Assembly (NCBI GenBank): GCA_036339585.1
Contig: JAYZAS010000024.1
Location: 1-34,246, forward strand
Source: Pseudomonadota bacterium
GTDB lineage: Bacteria; Pseudomonadota; Alphaproteobacteria; UBA8366
Reading direction: 5' to 3'
Length of the DNA stretch: 34,246 nucleotides
This document shows, one piece after another, positions 1-8,671 of this stretch. The position numbers and the translations under genes were made by a program. Below the pieces are notes generated by a model, which was not told where the DNA came from, made no database searches, and saw only the letters and a program-made list of their open reading frames with translations. The stretch's first letter is position 1. Every line of letters starts with the position of its first letter.

Positions 1-1
1 C

Positions 2-121
2 GTGTATGCCGGTTACCGTCACGTCTCGCTTGATCGTGATATGGCTGGCGGTACTGCCGGAGCAGAGATCGACTTCGAAGATCAGGACATCTGGGTCTTG
101 GGCTTCCGGGCGCGCTTCTAA
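2..121 (+). CDS. C-terminal end of an outer-membrane beta-barrel protein (partial)
   Basis: The open frame enters from the left edge and ends at TAA 119-121, giving 39 residues. The last strand reads DIWVLGFRARF. Alternating hydrophobic and polar residues ending in a terminal Phe are the usual BAM-recognition signature of outer-membrane beta-barrels, and the preceding GYRHVSLDRD looks like another beta strand. A strong intrinsic terminator follows 37 nt later, so this is the last gene of its transcript. The family (porin or OmpW/Omp25-like) cannot be told from this fragment. Confidence 0.6.
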   Translation: MYAGYRHVSLDRDMAGGTAGAEIDFEDQDIWVLGFRARF

Positions 122-158
122 TCGCACCTGTTAAAAGAATAATATAAGACTCACTTAA

Positions 159-190
159 AAGCCCCGGGGCCTCCCCGGGGCTTCTTCTTT
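159..190 (+). terminator. Strong rho-independent terminator
   Basis: Perfect 11-bp GC-rich inverted repeat: left arm 159-169, loop CCT at 170-172, right arm 173-183, then the T-rich tract CTTCTTT. It lies directly downstream of the outer-membrane protein stop. Confidence 0.9.
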
Positions 191-365
191 GGTACCGTAA
201 TACCCTTTGTAAATTTAGTTGGTTTCTTTCAGCAACATTTTATGGCTATTCAACTTACTGATACAAACTCCAGTCTTGCTAAGCATCAGATAATCTGAGG
301 GATAGGCTAGATACTAACTAGCCGCGCTTAATTTATTCGTTGATCCATGCAAAACGAACGTTTGT

Positions 366-1874
366 TTATGTTCCGCAAAACGTTTTATAAGGTGTTGATG
401 ACGCCGGCGCGGGCATCGCAAATTTTTCATGTCCTTCTGTCTCATCAAAAGGAGTAGATAAAAGAGTCAACATGTCTTCAAACAATCCGAAATCACTATT
501 GTTTATAGCTGCCGATAACACTTCTTCAACCTTGTGATTTCGCGGGATGTAAGCAGGATTTATCTGATCCATTTGATTGGCGCATATACCCATTGAAATC
601 GGACCTTTTTCCACTTGTTTAATCCAATGTTTTTCCCAGCGATCAAATGCAGTAGGGTCCCGGAATTGTTTTCTAGCAGATCCCTTACCATTGCGTAATG
701 TGTCTGAAAGATGCCTAAAGGTATTAGTGAAGTCCGCTTTTCCTTCCTGCATTAGTTCCAATAAATTCCGTACTATGTTGGTGTTTTCCTTATGATCAGA
801 ATTTAAACCTATCTTTGCGCACATTCGTCTGTCCCATTCGCGCTTGCATTGCGATGAAGCTTCTTCTATTGCGGAGGTCAGTAACTTTATTGCTTGATCT
901 TCATCGGTGGCGGTAAGGGGAATTAGGGTTTCTGCAAAACGTGCGAGGTTCCAAGACAAAATCGAAGGCTGTTTTGCGTAGGCATACCGCCCATGGAGAT
1001 CAATTGAACTAAAAACTGTCGTTGGGTCATATCTATCCATGAAGGCACAGGGGCCATAGTCAATTGTTTCACCTGATATTGAGGTGTTATCTGTATTCAT
1101 TACTCCATGGATAAATCCAATGCTCATCCAATGGGCAACAAGCATCGCTTGAGCTTTCGCAACTGCTTTGAAAAAGCCCAAGTAGACGTTTGAGCTTTCT
1201 TGAACATCAGGGTAATGGCGTGATATCGCATAATCTGCTAACTTTTTGACCATATCTCTGTTTTGACGAGCAGCAAAAAATTGGAATGTACCGATGCGCA
1301 GGTGACTGGATGCAGTACGTGTAAGAACAGCGCCAGGGATGGGCACCTCTCGATAAACTGGCTCGCCAGTTGTTACAGCGGCAAGTGCACGCGTGGTTGG
1401 TACTCCCAAGGCATTCATGGCCTCACTAACCAAATATTCTCGTAATACAGGTCCAAGCGCTGCTTTTCCATCTCCACCACGAGAGAAGGGAGTGCGGCCT
1501 GACCCTTTCAACTGAACATCGTACCTATGTCCGTGGACATTAACAATTTCACCCAATAATAACGCCCGACCATCTCCAAGTTGGGGTGAAAAATTCCCAA
1601 ACTGATGTCCCGCGTAGGCTTGAGCCAATGGTGCAGCGCCGATTGGCACTTTATTGCCTGCAAAAATTTCAGTCCCTTGGGCAGATTCGAGCGCGTCTAC
1701 GCTCAATCCAAGTTCTTTTGCCAGTTTACGATTAACCTTGATCAGGCTAGGCTCTGGTACGCTCTCAGCGTTACAAGGTACGGCAAACTCAGTGAGTTGG
1801 CTTGCAAATGTGTTATCGAAACCAAAATCAATGTCTACTTCCTCTGTTTTATTCTGAGGTAAATGATTTGCCAT
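366..1874 (-). CDS. selO: Protein adenylyltransferase SelO (YdiU/UPF0061 family)
   Basis: SelO is a pseudokinase-fold enzyme that transfers AMP from ATP to Ser/Thr/Tyr of target proteins and is linked to redox stress. Family landmarks are clear: AYAGHQFGNFSPQLGDGRA, the basic QLKGSGRTPFSRGGDG segment, and the metal/nucleotide site MNTDNTSISGETIDYGPCAF. The protein ends in TFCGT. A Cys third from the end sits where vertebrate SELO carries selenocysteine, and bacterial SelO has a conserved regulatory Cys near the C-terminus. I chose ATG at 1872-1874 (502 aa, close to the usual 480-500). A TTG nine codons upstream is the alternative; neither has a strong ribosome site. The gene stands alone, separated from the upstream lipoprotein gene by a terminator. 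Confidence 0.95.
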   Translation of the reverse strand: MANHLPQNKTEEVDIDFGFDNTFASQLTEFAVPCNAESVPEPSLIKVNRKLAKELGLSVDALESAQGTEIFAGNKVPIGAAPLAQAYAGHQFGNFSPQLGDGRALLLGEIVNVHGHRYDVQLKGSGRTPFSRGGDGKAALGPVLREYLVSEAMNALGVPTTRALAAVTTGEPVYREVPIPGAVLTRTASSHLRIGTFQFFAARQNRDMVKKLADYAISRHYPDVQESSNVYLGFFKAVAKAQAMLVAHWMSIGFIHGVMNTDNTSISGETIDYGPCAFMDRYDPTTVFSSIDLHGRYAYAKQPSILSWNLARFAETLIPLTATDEDQAIKLLTSAIEEASSQCKREWDRRMCAKIGLNSDHKENTNIVRNLLELMQEGKADFTNTFRHLSDTLRNGKGSARKQFRDPTAFDRWEKHWIKQVEKGPISMGICANQMDQINPAYIPRNHKVEEVLSAAINNSDFGLFEDMLTLLSTPFDETEGHEKFAMPAPASSTPYKTFCGT

Positions 1875-1908
1875 CGTTTCTGCCCGCAATGTTTTTATCA
1901 AACACTCG

Positions 1909-1940
1909 TAAAACGAAAAGGGCGGCCCTTAAGGCCGCCC
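1909..1940 (-). terminator. Rho-independent terminator of the lipoprotein gene
   Basis: Perfect 8-bp GC stem: GGGCGGCC at 1920-1927 and GGCCGCCC at 1933-1940, with a 5-nt loop. On the minus strand it is followed by TTTTCGTTTT. It sits between the lipoprotein gene (stop at 2045) and selO, so it ends leftward transcripts before selO. Confidence 0.75.
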
Positions 1941-2044
1941 GAATTCGTTCTATCAAACAACAACATATCAAATAGCTTAGCTACCCACTTCAATACTTCT
2001 GAGAAGCATTTACTAGTTGATACATTGCTGAGGTCCGCTCTGAC

Positions 2045-2677
2045 CTATTTTGCAACCCGCGTGTGATACTCTTTACCTTTAAAAGTAAAAGATACTGCTC
2101 CGGCTTTTCTTGCTGCTGCAAATGCATCACCGAAGCTTGAAGACGAGACTGCACTCTTAGGAGCAGGCTTAGTTCCTAGGCTGGCCCAATATTTTTTAGC
2201 GGCCGATCGCAAAGCTTTATTCATTGATTTTTTACAAGCTTTAATGTCTTTGCCCTGACCAATCTTTTCTTCTAACTCTTGCAACAAGCAATCCCAGCCT
2301 GCTTGAGCTTTAGCCATTTCTGCCGGGGCGAACTTCATGCCGCCGCGATCCTTCATGGCCGCAATACGACGGAGTGCTCCCTTCGTTTTTTTCCAGTCTT
2401 TTTTACCTATAGTACGCTGCTTCCGAGTATCCGGCTTAGGCGCCGTGCCGCTTGCAGCTTTACTGGCTTTGTTAGCAAAATAAATGGCGTCTGGGTGATC
2501 GCCTTCTTTGTTTTCTGCGATAGCCAGTTTAATATACTCTTTATGCAAAGTCCGTTCAAACTGACCGCCCTTTACACTCAGAGCTGCTGCCGCGTCTATT
2601 TCGGATTGCGACGTAATTGCGCACGCATTGAGGCCCGCCGCCAGAGCACCTGCCGCTAAAATTTTAAAGATTCGCAT
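2045..2677 (-). CDS. Lipoprotein with OmpA-family N-terminal-like domain and a short C-terminal basic motif
   Basis: I do not know a named gene for this. The N-terminus MRIFKILAAGALAAGLNAC is a lipoprotein signal ending in a lipobox-like LNAC, so the mature protein probably starts at Cys-19 and is membrane anchored. The middle region (EYIKLAIAENKEGDHPDA, then GWDCLLQELEE with a second Cys about 15 residues later) resembles the periplasmic segment that precedes the OmpA/MotB domain in many alphaproteobacterial OmpA lipoproteins. No OmpA peptidoglycan-binding domain follows. After a Ser-rich linker the protein ends with FGDAFAAARKAGAVSFTFKG and then KEYHTRVAK, a short FxxAFxxARxxGxxxFxxxGKxYxT module that I recall from the ends of unrelated proteins. 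ATG 2675-2677 is chosen because GGGGGAAG lies 5 nt upstream. Confidence 0.65.
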   Translation of the reverse strand: MRIFKILAAGALAAGLNACAITSQSEIDAAAALSVKGGQFERTLHKEYIKLAIAENKEGDHPDAIYFANKASKAASGTAPKPDTRKQRTIGKKDWKKTKGALRRIAAMKDRGGMKFAPAEMAKAQAGWDCLLQELEEKIGQGKDIKACKKSMNKALRSAAKKYWASLGTKPAPKSAVSSSSFGDAFAAARKAGAVSFTFKGKEYHTRVAK

Positions 2678-2961
2678 GAATACTTCCCCCATTAAACTAA
2701 AGGTGTGTACCTGGACGATACACGGATAAAAAAACTGCCATTCACTCCCAGAATGAATATCTCACGCCCGTCATGCAAAATCTAGAAAGAATCTTAGGTT
2801 CTAACCCACTTCGCCATTCGGAACACTTTACTATATTTGTTTGGTTTTATCGTAATCCTCGTGGTTTTGCAATGAAATAGATAATTTTTGAATTTTGATT
2901 TTGGAGTTTTAAAATTTTGTTAAAAAAACCGTGTTAGTCTTCTTCTAAGTAACTGTTATAG

Positions 2962-4209
2962 CTATGTATTTTGTTCAGTTGCAAATAGCATGGCCATACA
3001 AACAGCGAACAAAATTAGCCACCAGGAGGACCAAAAAGAAAAATTGTACAGGTTAGCGCTCCAAAACGCTGCAAAATAGCCGGTCAAAGCGACAGAGCCC
3101 GGATTACCCGCTCGTAGTCGTTTATAAATTGACCAAAGCATTGTTCCGACGCCTGCTGATACCGAAATGAGACCAAAAATACCGCTTTCTAGCCAAACCT
3201 CGAGAAGAAAATTGTGCGGATGAGATGGTATATATTCCTGATTAAATTGCGGGATGATCACATTGGCGTGTGGTAGAAAATTTGATGTATTGAGCCCGAT
3301 GCCAAACCAGAAATTTTCAGCGATATGATGTAGAGTGAATGCCCAGATCACCTGCCTATGATGATCAATCATAGACTTCGGAAAATAAAAATCTGTGTAA
3401 AATTTCTGTGGGAAACTCGGCAGATTTGAGAAAACAAAGCATATCAAAATTACAGCCATTAAGCCGCACGAACACATGATAATTGTGGCTGATTTACCGC
3501 TTAATTTTTTTAAAACGAAAGCAAATAGCATTCCGGCCAAGCCGCAAAATAATGTTACTATTGCTGCTTGTTTATTAGCACCAACTCCGATGATGTAAAC
3601 AAATGCAGGATACGCCAAAGAAAAAGCGCGCCATGTTCCTCCGCGTATCCATGCCAGCCAACAAATAATAGGAACAAGGCAACTCATGACAACGATATGT
3701 GACTTTAACGCCAGTCGCGCTGTGGTTAGTGGAATGTCGACTCCTTGCAGGGTAAGAAACCCTATGAGGCCGGGCCACGCATACAAAGATATCAATGCAA
3801 TGGTACTTGCAAACAACGTCGTTATTAGAAGGAAATAGAATGCCAGTTGTAATTCAAATTTTTTGCTGGAAAAATATCCCCATATGATAACAGCTATAGC
3901 AATATAAAAAATCGTTCTAAACCATACGCTTATGGATCGGAGCGGTGCGTCAGATACAAAAACTCCAACCAGTGCGAACGCAAAGAATAGCGCTATTGCG
4001 ACTGCTGTCGGATTAATGAGCGTGCGGGTGCTCTCTGATAGAATTGCAGTTATATCTTGCCTCAAAAAAACCGACGCAAGTAGGAAAGTGCACGTTACGA
4101 TTACAAAGAAAGCTATTGCATAGCTTGGCCCAGCGACAGTCATTGGCGCCATCGCCCCGCAAAAAAATGGAACTGCAACATTCCACCAACGCTCAAAGAT
4201 CATTTTCAT
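2962..4209 (-). CDS. O-antigen ligase / Wzy-type polytopic membrane protein
   Basis: A protein of 415 residues with about ten hydrophobic segments and short charged loops, typical of the Wzy_C (O-antigen ligase/polymerase, WaaL-like) superfamily. The diagnostic periplasmic loop is near the C-terminus: a GIGLNTSNF segment followed by YIPSHPHNFLLEVWLESG. The SHPHN-x(5)-LESG pattern is the conserved core carrying the catalytic His region. Such proteins move undecaprenyl-linked glycan onto lipid A core or polymerise O units in the inner membrane. No glycosyltransferase or wzx gene is adjacent, so the acceptor is unknown. The start ATG 4207-4209 has only a weak ribosome site; an ATG two codons later is possible. 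Ligase versus polymerase cannot be decided from sequence. Confidence 0.85.
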   Translation of the reverse strand: MKMIFERWWNVAVPFFCGAMAPMTVAGPSYAIAFFVIVTCTFLLASVFLRQDITAILSESTRTLINPTAVAIALFFAFALVGVFVSDAPLRSISVWFRTIFYIAIAVIIWGYFSSKKFELQLAFYFLLITTLFASTIALISLYAWPGLIGFLTLQGVDIPLTTARLALKSHIVVMSCLVPIICWLAWIRGGTWRAFSLAYPAFVYIIGVGANKQAAIVTLFCGLAGMLFAFVLKKLSGKSATIIMCSCGLMAVILICFVFSNLPSFPQKFYTDFYFPKSMIDHHRQVIWAFTLHHIAENFWFGIGLNTSNFLPHANVIIPQFNQEYIPSHPHNFLLEVWLESGIFGLISVSAGVGTMLWSIYKRLRAGNPGSVALTGYFAAFWSANLYNFSFWSSWWLILFAVCMAMLFATEQNT

Positions 4210-4277
4210 ATGATATGCCGGTTTTTGTGGGCGGATCGTATCGCTGTTCTAACACAAAAAGTCGCTATTAGGATTCA

Positions 4278-4313
4278 AACAAAAAGCACTTAACGCAACG
4301 TACGTTAAGCACT
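4278..4313 (-). terminator. Terminator downstream of tRNA-Lys
   Basis: Inverted repeat 4285-4295 / 4303-4313. Read on the minus strand it forms an 11-bp stem with two G-U pairs and a 7-nt loop, then TTTTTGTTTG. It begins 8 nt past the tRNA CCA end. The plus-strand reading has two A-C mismatches, so the leftward orientation is preferred. Confidence 0.65.
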
Positions 4314-4320
4314 TGTTTTT

Positions 4321-4396
4321 TGGTGAGTCGGCAGGGATTCGAACCCTGGACCTATTGATTAAAAGTCAATTGCTCTACCAGCTGAGCTACCGACTC
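4321..4396 (-). tRNA. tRNA-Lys (anticodon TTT)
   Basis: A 76-nt cloverleaf on the minus strand. The 7-bp acceptor stem (GAGTCGG with CCGACTC) is perfect, with discriminator A and an encoded CCA at 4321-4323. The D-arm is GTAGCTCAGCTGGTAGAGCA, the anticodon loop ACTTTTAAT reads TTT, and the T-arm contains GGTTCGAATCC. The lysine identity follows from the anticodon. A good sigma70-type promoter lies just upstream and a terminator just downstream, so it appears to be a single-gene transcript. Confidence 0.97.
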
Positions 4397-4416
4397 ATAC
4401 GAAGCTCATCAGTCAG

Positions 4417-4445
4417 AATTTAGGGAAGCAAGTCGACGGGGTCAA
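4417..4445 (-). promoter_or_regulatory. Sigma70-type promoter for tRNA-Lys
   Basis: On the minus strand, TTGACC (4440-4445) is followed after exactly 17 bp by TAAATT (4417-4422). The predicted start is near 4410, leaving about 14 nt before the tRNA 5' end. This is a near-consensus -35 and -10 pair at ideal spacing. Confidence 0.6.
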
Positions 4446-4780
4446 TCGAAGAAAATGAAAACTTTTCAATTTCGGAGATTAAATTACACTTATAGTTCTT
4501 ACTGAAGGCTAAATTATGGCTGAAACTCCCATTCAAAGGTGGGAAAATACCGGCATTTTCATGCCTATGGTGTTGTATATGGCCCAAAATAGTATGAGGC
4601 GGCGTGGCGAATACCATTGCTTTCACTGCAGGCAAATCAGGCACATATCGAAATTTTTCGTCTTCACAGATTAAGAATTCACCGCAACTATGAGATCATT
4701 ATGATGACATGGCTTTAAATGTTTTTTGCGTTGATCTTAATTTCAATCGTACAAACCGTCGGTAAGGACATCTCTGACCA
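4446..4780. other. Intergenic stretch without a supported gene
   Basis: Between the tRNA promoter and the end of the Crp/Fnr gene there is one 74-codon leftward open frame (4420-4644). It has no family resemblance, no convincing ribosome site, and overlaps the tRNA promoter. I see no RNA gene or repeat here. Confidence 0.5.
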
Positions 4781-5530
4781 TCAAATACCACGGAAGTCCT
4801 CCACCATCTCTTGTAGATGCACGATATTATGAATTAGCAACGTATCTCCGTTGCGCTGAATGAGTTTGCGCTTAGAAAGGTCGCTAAAGACACGTGCCAC
4901 TGTTTCACGAGTTGTGGAAACACGGCTTGCGATATCGTTGTGCACTGGGACAGGTTTTATTATTGCACTGTTTTCATTTGAGGCGCAGGAATGGGCTAAG
5001 CGCAGGAGTTCTGCAAGAACCCTATTGTTGGCGCCGAGAGTGCTTAAATCCATGATCCGATCGGTTGATATACGGATGATTTGTGCCATTTCTGTCAACA
5101 GCTTTAAAGATACCTCCGGATAGTTCAACAACAACTCTTTGAATGGGGTTCTTGCTAAAGACGCCAAGAGTGTATCCTCAACTGCTATTACGTTTGCAGA
5201 GCGAGGCTGATTATCGAGAGCCGCCAGTTGTCCAAAATATTGCCCGCGCCCCATATCGTCAAAAGTTATTTCTCGGCCAGACATCGAGTAGTTCACTACT
5301 CGAACCCGTCCAGATACTATAAAATATATTTCTGAACTTTCCGATTGCCTATCAAGGATGACTTCATTGTGTTTTACGTTTCTCCATGTGCAGCGTTGCT
5401 CAAGTTTAATTCTGTCCCTTTTTTGCATTGGTTTAAGTAGATCTATGACAGTGAGTGATTGCTTTTCCATGGCGAGAGTGCTTTCCATTGTGAAGGGATC
5501 AGGTGGCCCAAGCGTTACGGTGATCTCCAT
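4781..5530 (-). CDS. Crp/Fnr family transcriptional regulator
   Basis: A 249-residue protein with an N-terminal cyclic-nucleotide-binding beta-barrel (about residues 35-150, including YFGQLAALDNQPRSANVIA) and a C-terminal winged helix (about 180-240) with recognition helix SRVSTTRETVARVFSDLSKR. No N-terminal Cys cluster is present, so it is not an oxygen-sensing FNR. The phosphate-binding Arg-Ser of Crp (PRSA) is present, but the ribose-contacting Glu of the FGEL motif is Gln, so cAMP binding is possible but not assured. The ATG at 5528-5530 lacks a clear ribosome site; in-frame Met codons about 15 and 21 residues in are alternatives. It stands alone, divergent from the DUF502 gene. A cyclase is encoded 20 kb away, but no link can be shown. 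Confidence 0.85.
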   Translation of the reverse strand: MEITVTLGPPDPFTMESTLAMEKQSLTVIDLLKPMQKRDRIKLEQRCTWRNVKHNEVILDRQSESSEIYFIVSGRVRVVNYSMSGREITFDDMGRGQYFGQLAALDNQPRSANVIAVEDTLLASLARTPFKELLLNYPEVSLKLLTEMAQIIRISTDRIMDLSTLGANNRVLAELLRLAHSCASNENSAIIKPVPVHNDIASRVSTTRETVARVFSDLSKRKLIQRNGDTLLIHNIVHLQEMVEDFRGI

Positions 5531-5646
5531 ACGAAAATTATCAGCGTGATCGCACGTTCAAACTAAAATGATTGGCTATTCCTTACAGTAGCATATATCA
5601 CTTCGTTGCTCATGATCGGGCATAGGTAAATAAAATTGCGGTAGCT

Positions 5647-6450
5647 ATGAGCAAAAACAAACGTAATTCAAAAGCAATATCAACTGAGAAATCAAACGGC
5701 AAACGCAGAGCGCGATTATTCAGGCGCGTTCGGGGTTATTTTTTCGCAGGTATTTTGGTTACGATGCCGCTTGCTATTACTTTTGCTGTAGCGCGTTGGT
5801 TTATACTCTTTGTTGACAGCCAGATTGTGCCAATAATTCCTTCTGCATGGAACCCTGATACTTATTTGAAAGAGGTTGTTGGATTTGAAATCGGCTTGCC
5901 GGGGTTAGGTGTAGTCATACTACTCATAACCATTACTTTAATAGGCACGTTAGCAGCCGGTTTTGTTGGACGCTATATTGTTAATTTGGGCGAGAATATT
6001 CTTGCGCGCATGCCGGTGATCCGAAGCGTTTACAGTTCGATTAAGCAAATACTTGAAACCGTTCTGCAACAAAAATCTCAGGCTTTTCGTCAGGCGGTGC
6101 TTGTTGAGTATCCTCGTCGGGGAATATGGGCGGTCGGGTTTATAACGGGCGAGACAGAAGGTGAGGTGCAAAATCTCACGAATGAGGAAGTGATAAACAT
6201 ATTTCTACCCACCACTCCAAATCCTACTTCAGGCTTTTTATTGTTTGTTCCTCGCGAAGATTTGGTAATTTTAAATATGAGTGTAGAGGAAGCGGTAAAA
6301 ATGGTGATTTCTGGCGGGATTGTGACCCCTCCAGACAGGAGGCCAATAGATGACCAGAAAGCTCCTGTCGTCTCATCGCGTACATATGAAGTCCTTGATT
6401 TAGACCGGGAAAAAAATGGTGGGACGCGGCTTTTAAAAGATGAAAAGTAA
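5647..6450 (+). CDS. DUF502 family inner-membrane protein
   Basis: A protein of 267 residues. After a basic, Ser/Lys-rich N-terminus come two membrane segments (about 30-52, starting RGYFFAGILVTMPLAIT, and about 78-102, GVVILLITITLIGTLAAGFV). These are followed by the conserved cytosolic part with MPVIRSVYSSIKQI and the FLPTTPNPTSGFLLFVP motif, which are hallmarks of DUF502. The biochemical role is unknown. In alphaproteobacteria the gene commonly lies next to recG and sdhE, as here; recG is convergent with only 18 nt between the stops. Start ATG 5647 has a weak GCGGTAG upstream. The tail after about residue 225 is polar and variable. Confidence 0.88.
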   Translation: MSKNKRNSKAISTEKSNGKRRARLFRRVRGYFFAGILVTMPLAITFAVARWFILFVDSQIVPIIPSAWNPDTYLKEVVGFEIGLPGLGVVILLITITLIGTLAAGFVGRYIVNLGENILARMPVIRSVYSSIKQILETVLQQKSQAFRQAVLVEYPRRGIWAVGFITGETEGEVQNLTNEEVINIFLPTTPNPTSGFLLFVPREDLVILNMSVEEAVKMVISGGIVTPPDRRPIDDQKAPVVSSRTYEVLDLDREKNGGTRLLKDEK

Positions 6451-6468
6451 CACCCGAACGTAATCCGG

Positions 6469-8547
6469 TCAGCCAGACCGCAGCAGGGTCACTGCTTCAT
6501 CCCTTTCAAAAAGATATAGAAGATTTCTAAGGGCTTTTCCACGATCACTTTCTAATTCGGGATCTTTTTGCAAGATAAGCTTCGCATCATCCTGTGCAAC
6601 AGCAAGCAAGTCGGAATGTATCTGCATATCTGCAAGCCGGAAGGCGGGAATACCACTTTGGCGAGTACCTAAAATCTCACCCCCCCCCCGAAGTTCTAAA
6701 TCTTTTTCTGATATTAGAAAGCCATCGTCGGTGTCTCTCATTATCGATAGCCTCGCGCGTGCAGTGACACCCAAAGGAGGTGCGTAGACTAGCAAACAAG
6801 TGGATTTTTGCATCCCTCTACCGACGCGTCCCCTGAGTTGATGAAGTTGAGCGAGCCCAAATCTTTCAGCATGTTCAATCACCATAATAGTAGCTTCTGG
6901 AACATCAACGCCCACTTCAATGACTGTCGTTGCCACTAATATCGATGCTGACCCAGAAACAAACCGAGACATTGCCGCATCCTTTTCAAAAGCTTTCATT
7001 CTACCGTGAATAAGCTCTACCTTCTCATTAAATTGATTTTTGAGGGAAGAATAGCGCGCTTCGGCATTTGCAAGATCAATTGTTTCTGATTCTTCAATCA
7101 GAGGGCAAATCCAATATACTTTCGCATTTTTTTGAATGGCCCGCCCGACACTCGAAATTACATCGGGTAATCGGTTGTTCGGTATAATACGTGTGTCAAC
7201 GGCCTCTCGGCCTGGGGGTTTTCCTATTAAACGGGAGCAGTCGAGATCACCATATGCAGTAAGTAATAGTGACCTTGGAATAGGAGTTGCAGTCATCACG
7301 AGTGTATCGATGCCGTACCCCTTGCTTGCAAGGCTGAGCCGTTGATGCACGCCAAACCTATGTTGTTCGTCTATTACGGCCAGCAGGAGATTTTTGTAAG
7401 TCACATCTTTTTGAAAGAGAGCATGAGTGCCTACAACTAGCGAAAGTGAACCATCTTCAAGTCCTCTTAATATTTCATTTCGTGTTGGGCCACGATCGCG
7501 ACCAGTTAGGACATTTATTGTGATTTTAGTAACCGAGAGAAGGTTTTTGAAAGTATCAAAATGTTGGCGAGCAAGAATTTCCGTTGGCGCCATCAATGCT
7601 ACTTGTCCGCCGTCTTCTATAGCAGTTAAAGCTGCAAGCAGTGCGACTACAGTTTTCCCACTTCCAACATCTCCTTGCAATAAACGAAGCATTCGGCCTG
7701 GTTGCAACATATCGTTGTTAATTTCGGCCAATGCATTTTTTTGTGCATCTGTTAATTCGAAAGGCAGTGACGCAAGAACGTGTCTTCGTAGTTCGTTATT
7801 ACCGCGCATCGACCGGCCAGGAAGTTTACGAGATGCTCGCCGTATCAAAGCTAAGGCCAATTGATTTGCGAGTAATTCATCATAAGCGAGACGGCTACGA
7901 TATACGTTTTCCGGGTCAAGATCTCGATGACTCTGCGGCGAGTGAATTTTTTGCACGGCATCATTCCAAGATGGCCATCCACGCTGTTTCTGCAAAGCAG
8001 GATCCAACCATTCATTTAGATTGGGTAATTTCTCGATAGCCCCCCGTATCGCCTTTCCAAGGGTTTTAACTGTCAAGCCCGCAGTAAGTGGATAGACTGG
8101 CTCAACGGAAGGTAGCGTCTCAGCTTCCTCAACTTTTAAAATATAATCCGGATGTGTTATCTGTTTGCCATCGTTGAATTGCTCTACAAAGCCGCTCACT
8201 AATCGTCGCTCCCCTACAGGCAAAACGCGCAACAAATAGTCTTCCTTGGGGTGAAAAAAAACTAATGTAATCGTACCGGTTTTATCACTACAGCGAACTT
8301 TATATGGGCTACGTTTAAATCCTCTTTCATGCTTTAGGATTGTAATAGTGAGTGTGCATACGGAACCTATAGGTGCATCCGATATAGTAGGCTTCAGTCG
8401 GCGATCAATTATTTCACGCGGCATGTGCCAAATTAGATCAACCAAATTTGGTCCGGCTAAAGCCTCAATTGATTTTGCCAAGCGTGGACCAACACCTTTT
8501 AAGGTGGTGGCGGGAGTGAAAAGAGAGAATAGTATTTCTGGGCGCAA
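6469..8547 (-). CDS. recG: ATP-dependent DNA helicase RecG
   Basis: RecG drives regression of stalled replication forks and branch migration of Holliday junctions. The 692-residue protein has the wedge/OB-fold N-terminal domain (LKGVGPRLAKSIE near the start), helicase motif I GDVGSGKT (about residues 293-299), motif II DEQH, motif III TATPIPRS, and motif VI QLRGRVGRG, followed by the RecG C-terminal FLISEKDLELRGGGEILGTRQSG. Length matches the family. The start is TTG at 8545-8547; the N-terminus MRPEILFSLFTP agrees with alphaproteobacterial RecG. A run of ten G (coding strand; 6680-6689) encodes the Arg-Gly-Gly-Gly of LRGGGE and is a possible slippage site. The gene is divergent from sdhE. 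Confidence 0.97.
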   Translation of the reverse strand: MRPEILFSLFTPATTLKGVGPRLAKSIEALAGPNLVDLIWHMPREIIDRRLKPTISDAPIGSVCTLTITILKHERGFKRSPYKVRCSDKTGTITLVFFHPKEDYLLRVLPVGERRLVSGFVEQFNDGKQITHPDYILKVEEAETLPSVEPVYPLTAGLTVKTLGKAIRGAIEKLPNLNEWLDPALQKQRGWPSWNDAVQKIHSPQSHRDLDPENVYRSRLAYDELLANQLALALIRRASRKLPGRSMRGNNELRRHVLASLPFELTDAQKNALAEINNDMLQPGRMLRLLQGDVGSGKTVVALLAALTAIEDGGQVALMAPTEILARQHFDTFKNLLSVTKITINVLTGRDRGPTRNEILRGLEDGSLSLVVGTHALFQKDVTYKNLLLAVIDEQHRFGVHQRLSLASKGYGIDTLVMTATPIPRSLLLTAYGDLDCSRLIGKPPGREAVDTRIIPNNRLPDVISSVGRAIQKNAKVYWICPLIEESETIDLANAEARYSSLKNQFNEKVELIHGRMKAFEKDAAMSRFVSGSASILVATTVIEVGVDVPEATIMVIEHAERFGLAQLHQLRGRVGRGMQKSTCLLVYAPPLGVTARARLSIMRDTDDGFLISEKDLELRGGGEILGTRQSGIPAFRLADMQIHSDLLAVAQDDAKLILQKDPELESDRGKALRNLLYLFERDEAVTLLRSG

Positions 8548-8671
8548 GATTTTTAAACTTTATGTTTGGCTGCAAATAATACGAAATGTATATGTCATTA
8601 GGTATTGTACAAAATAGGTGGTTCACAACCAACAATTTACCAACGGAGCAAAGCGCCCTATATGTGGATAC

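Noticed and set aside
305-367. Short inverted repeats GGCTAG/CTAGCC (305-323) and AAACGAAC/GTTTGTTT (352-367) at the 3' end of selO
   Set aside because: Neither is followed by a U-tract in the leftward direction, so I could not call a terminator; they may be chance.
4420-4644. 74-codon leftward open frame between tRNA-Lys and the Crp/Fnr gene
   Set aside because: It overlaps the tRNA promoter, lacks a convincing ribosome site, and its composition shows no domain or family resemblance.
6465-6479. CGGTC/GACCG mini-hairpin between the DUF502 and recG stops
   Set aside because: Only 5 bp with no U-tract on either strand; not enough for a terminator.
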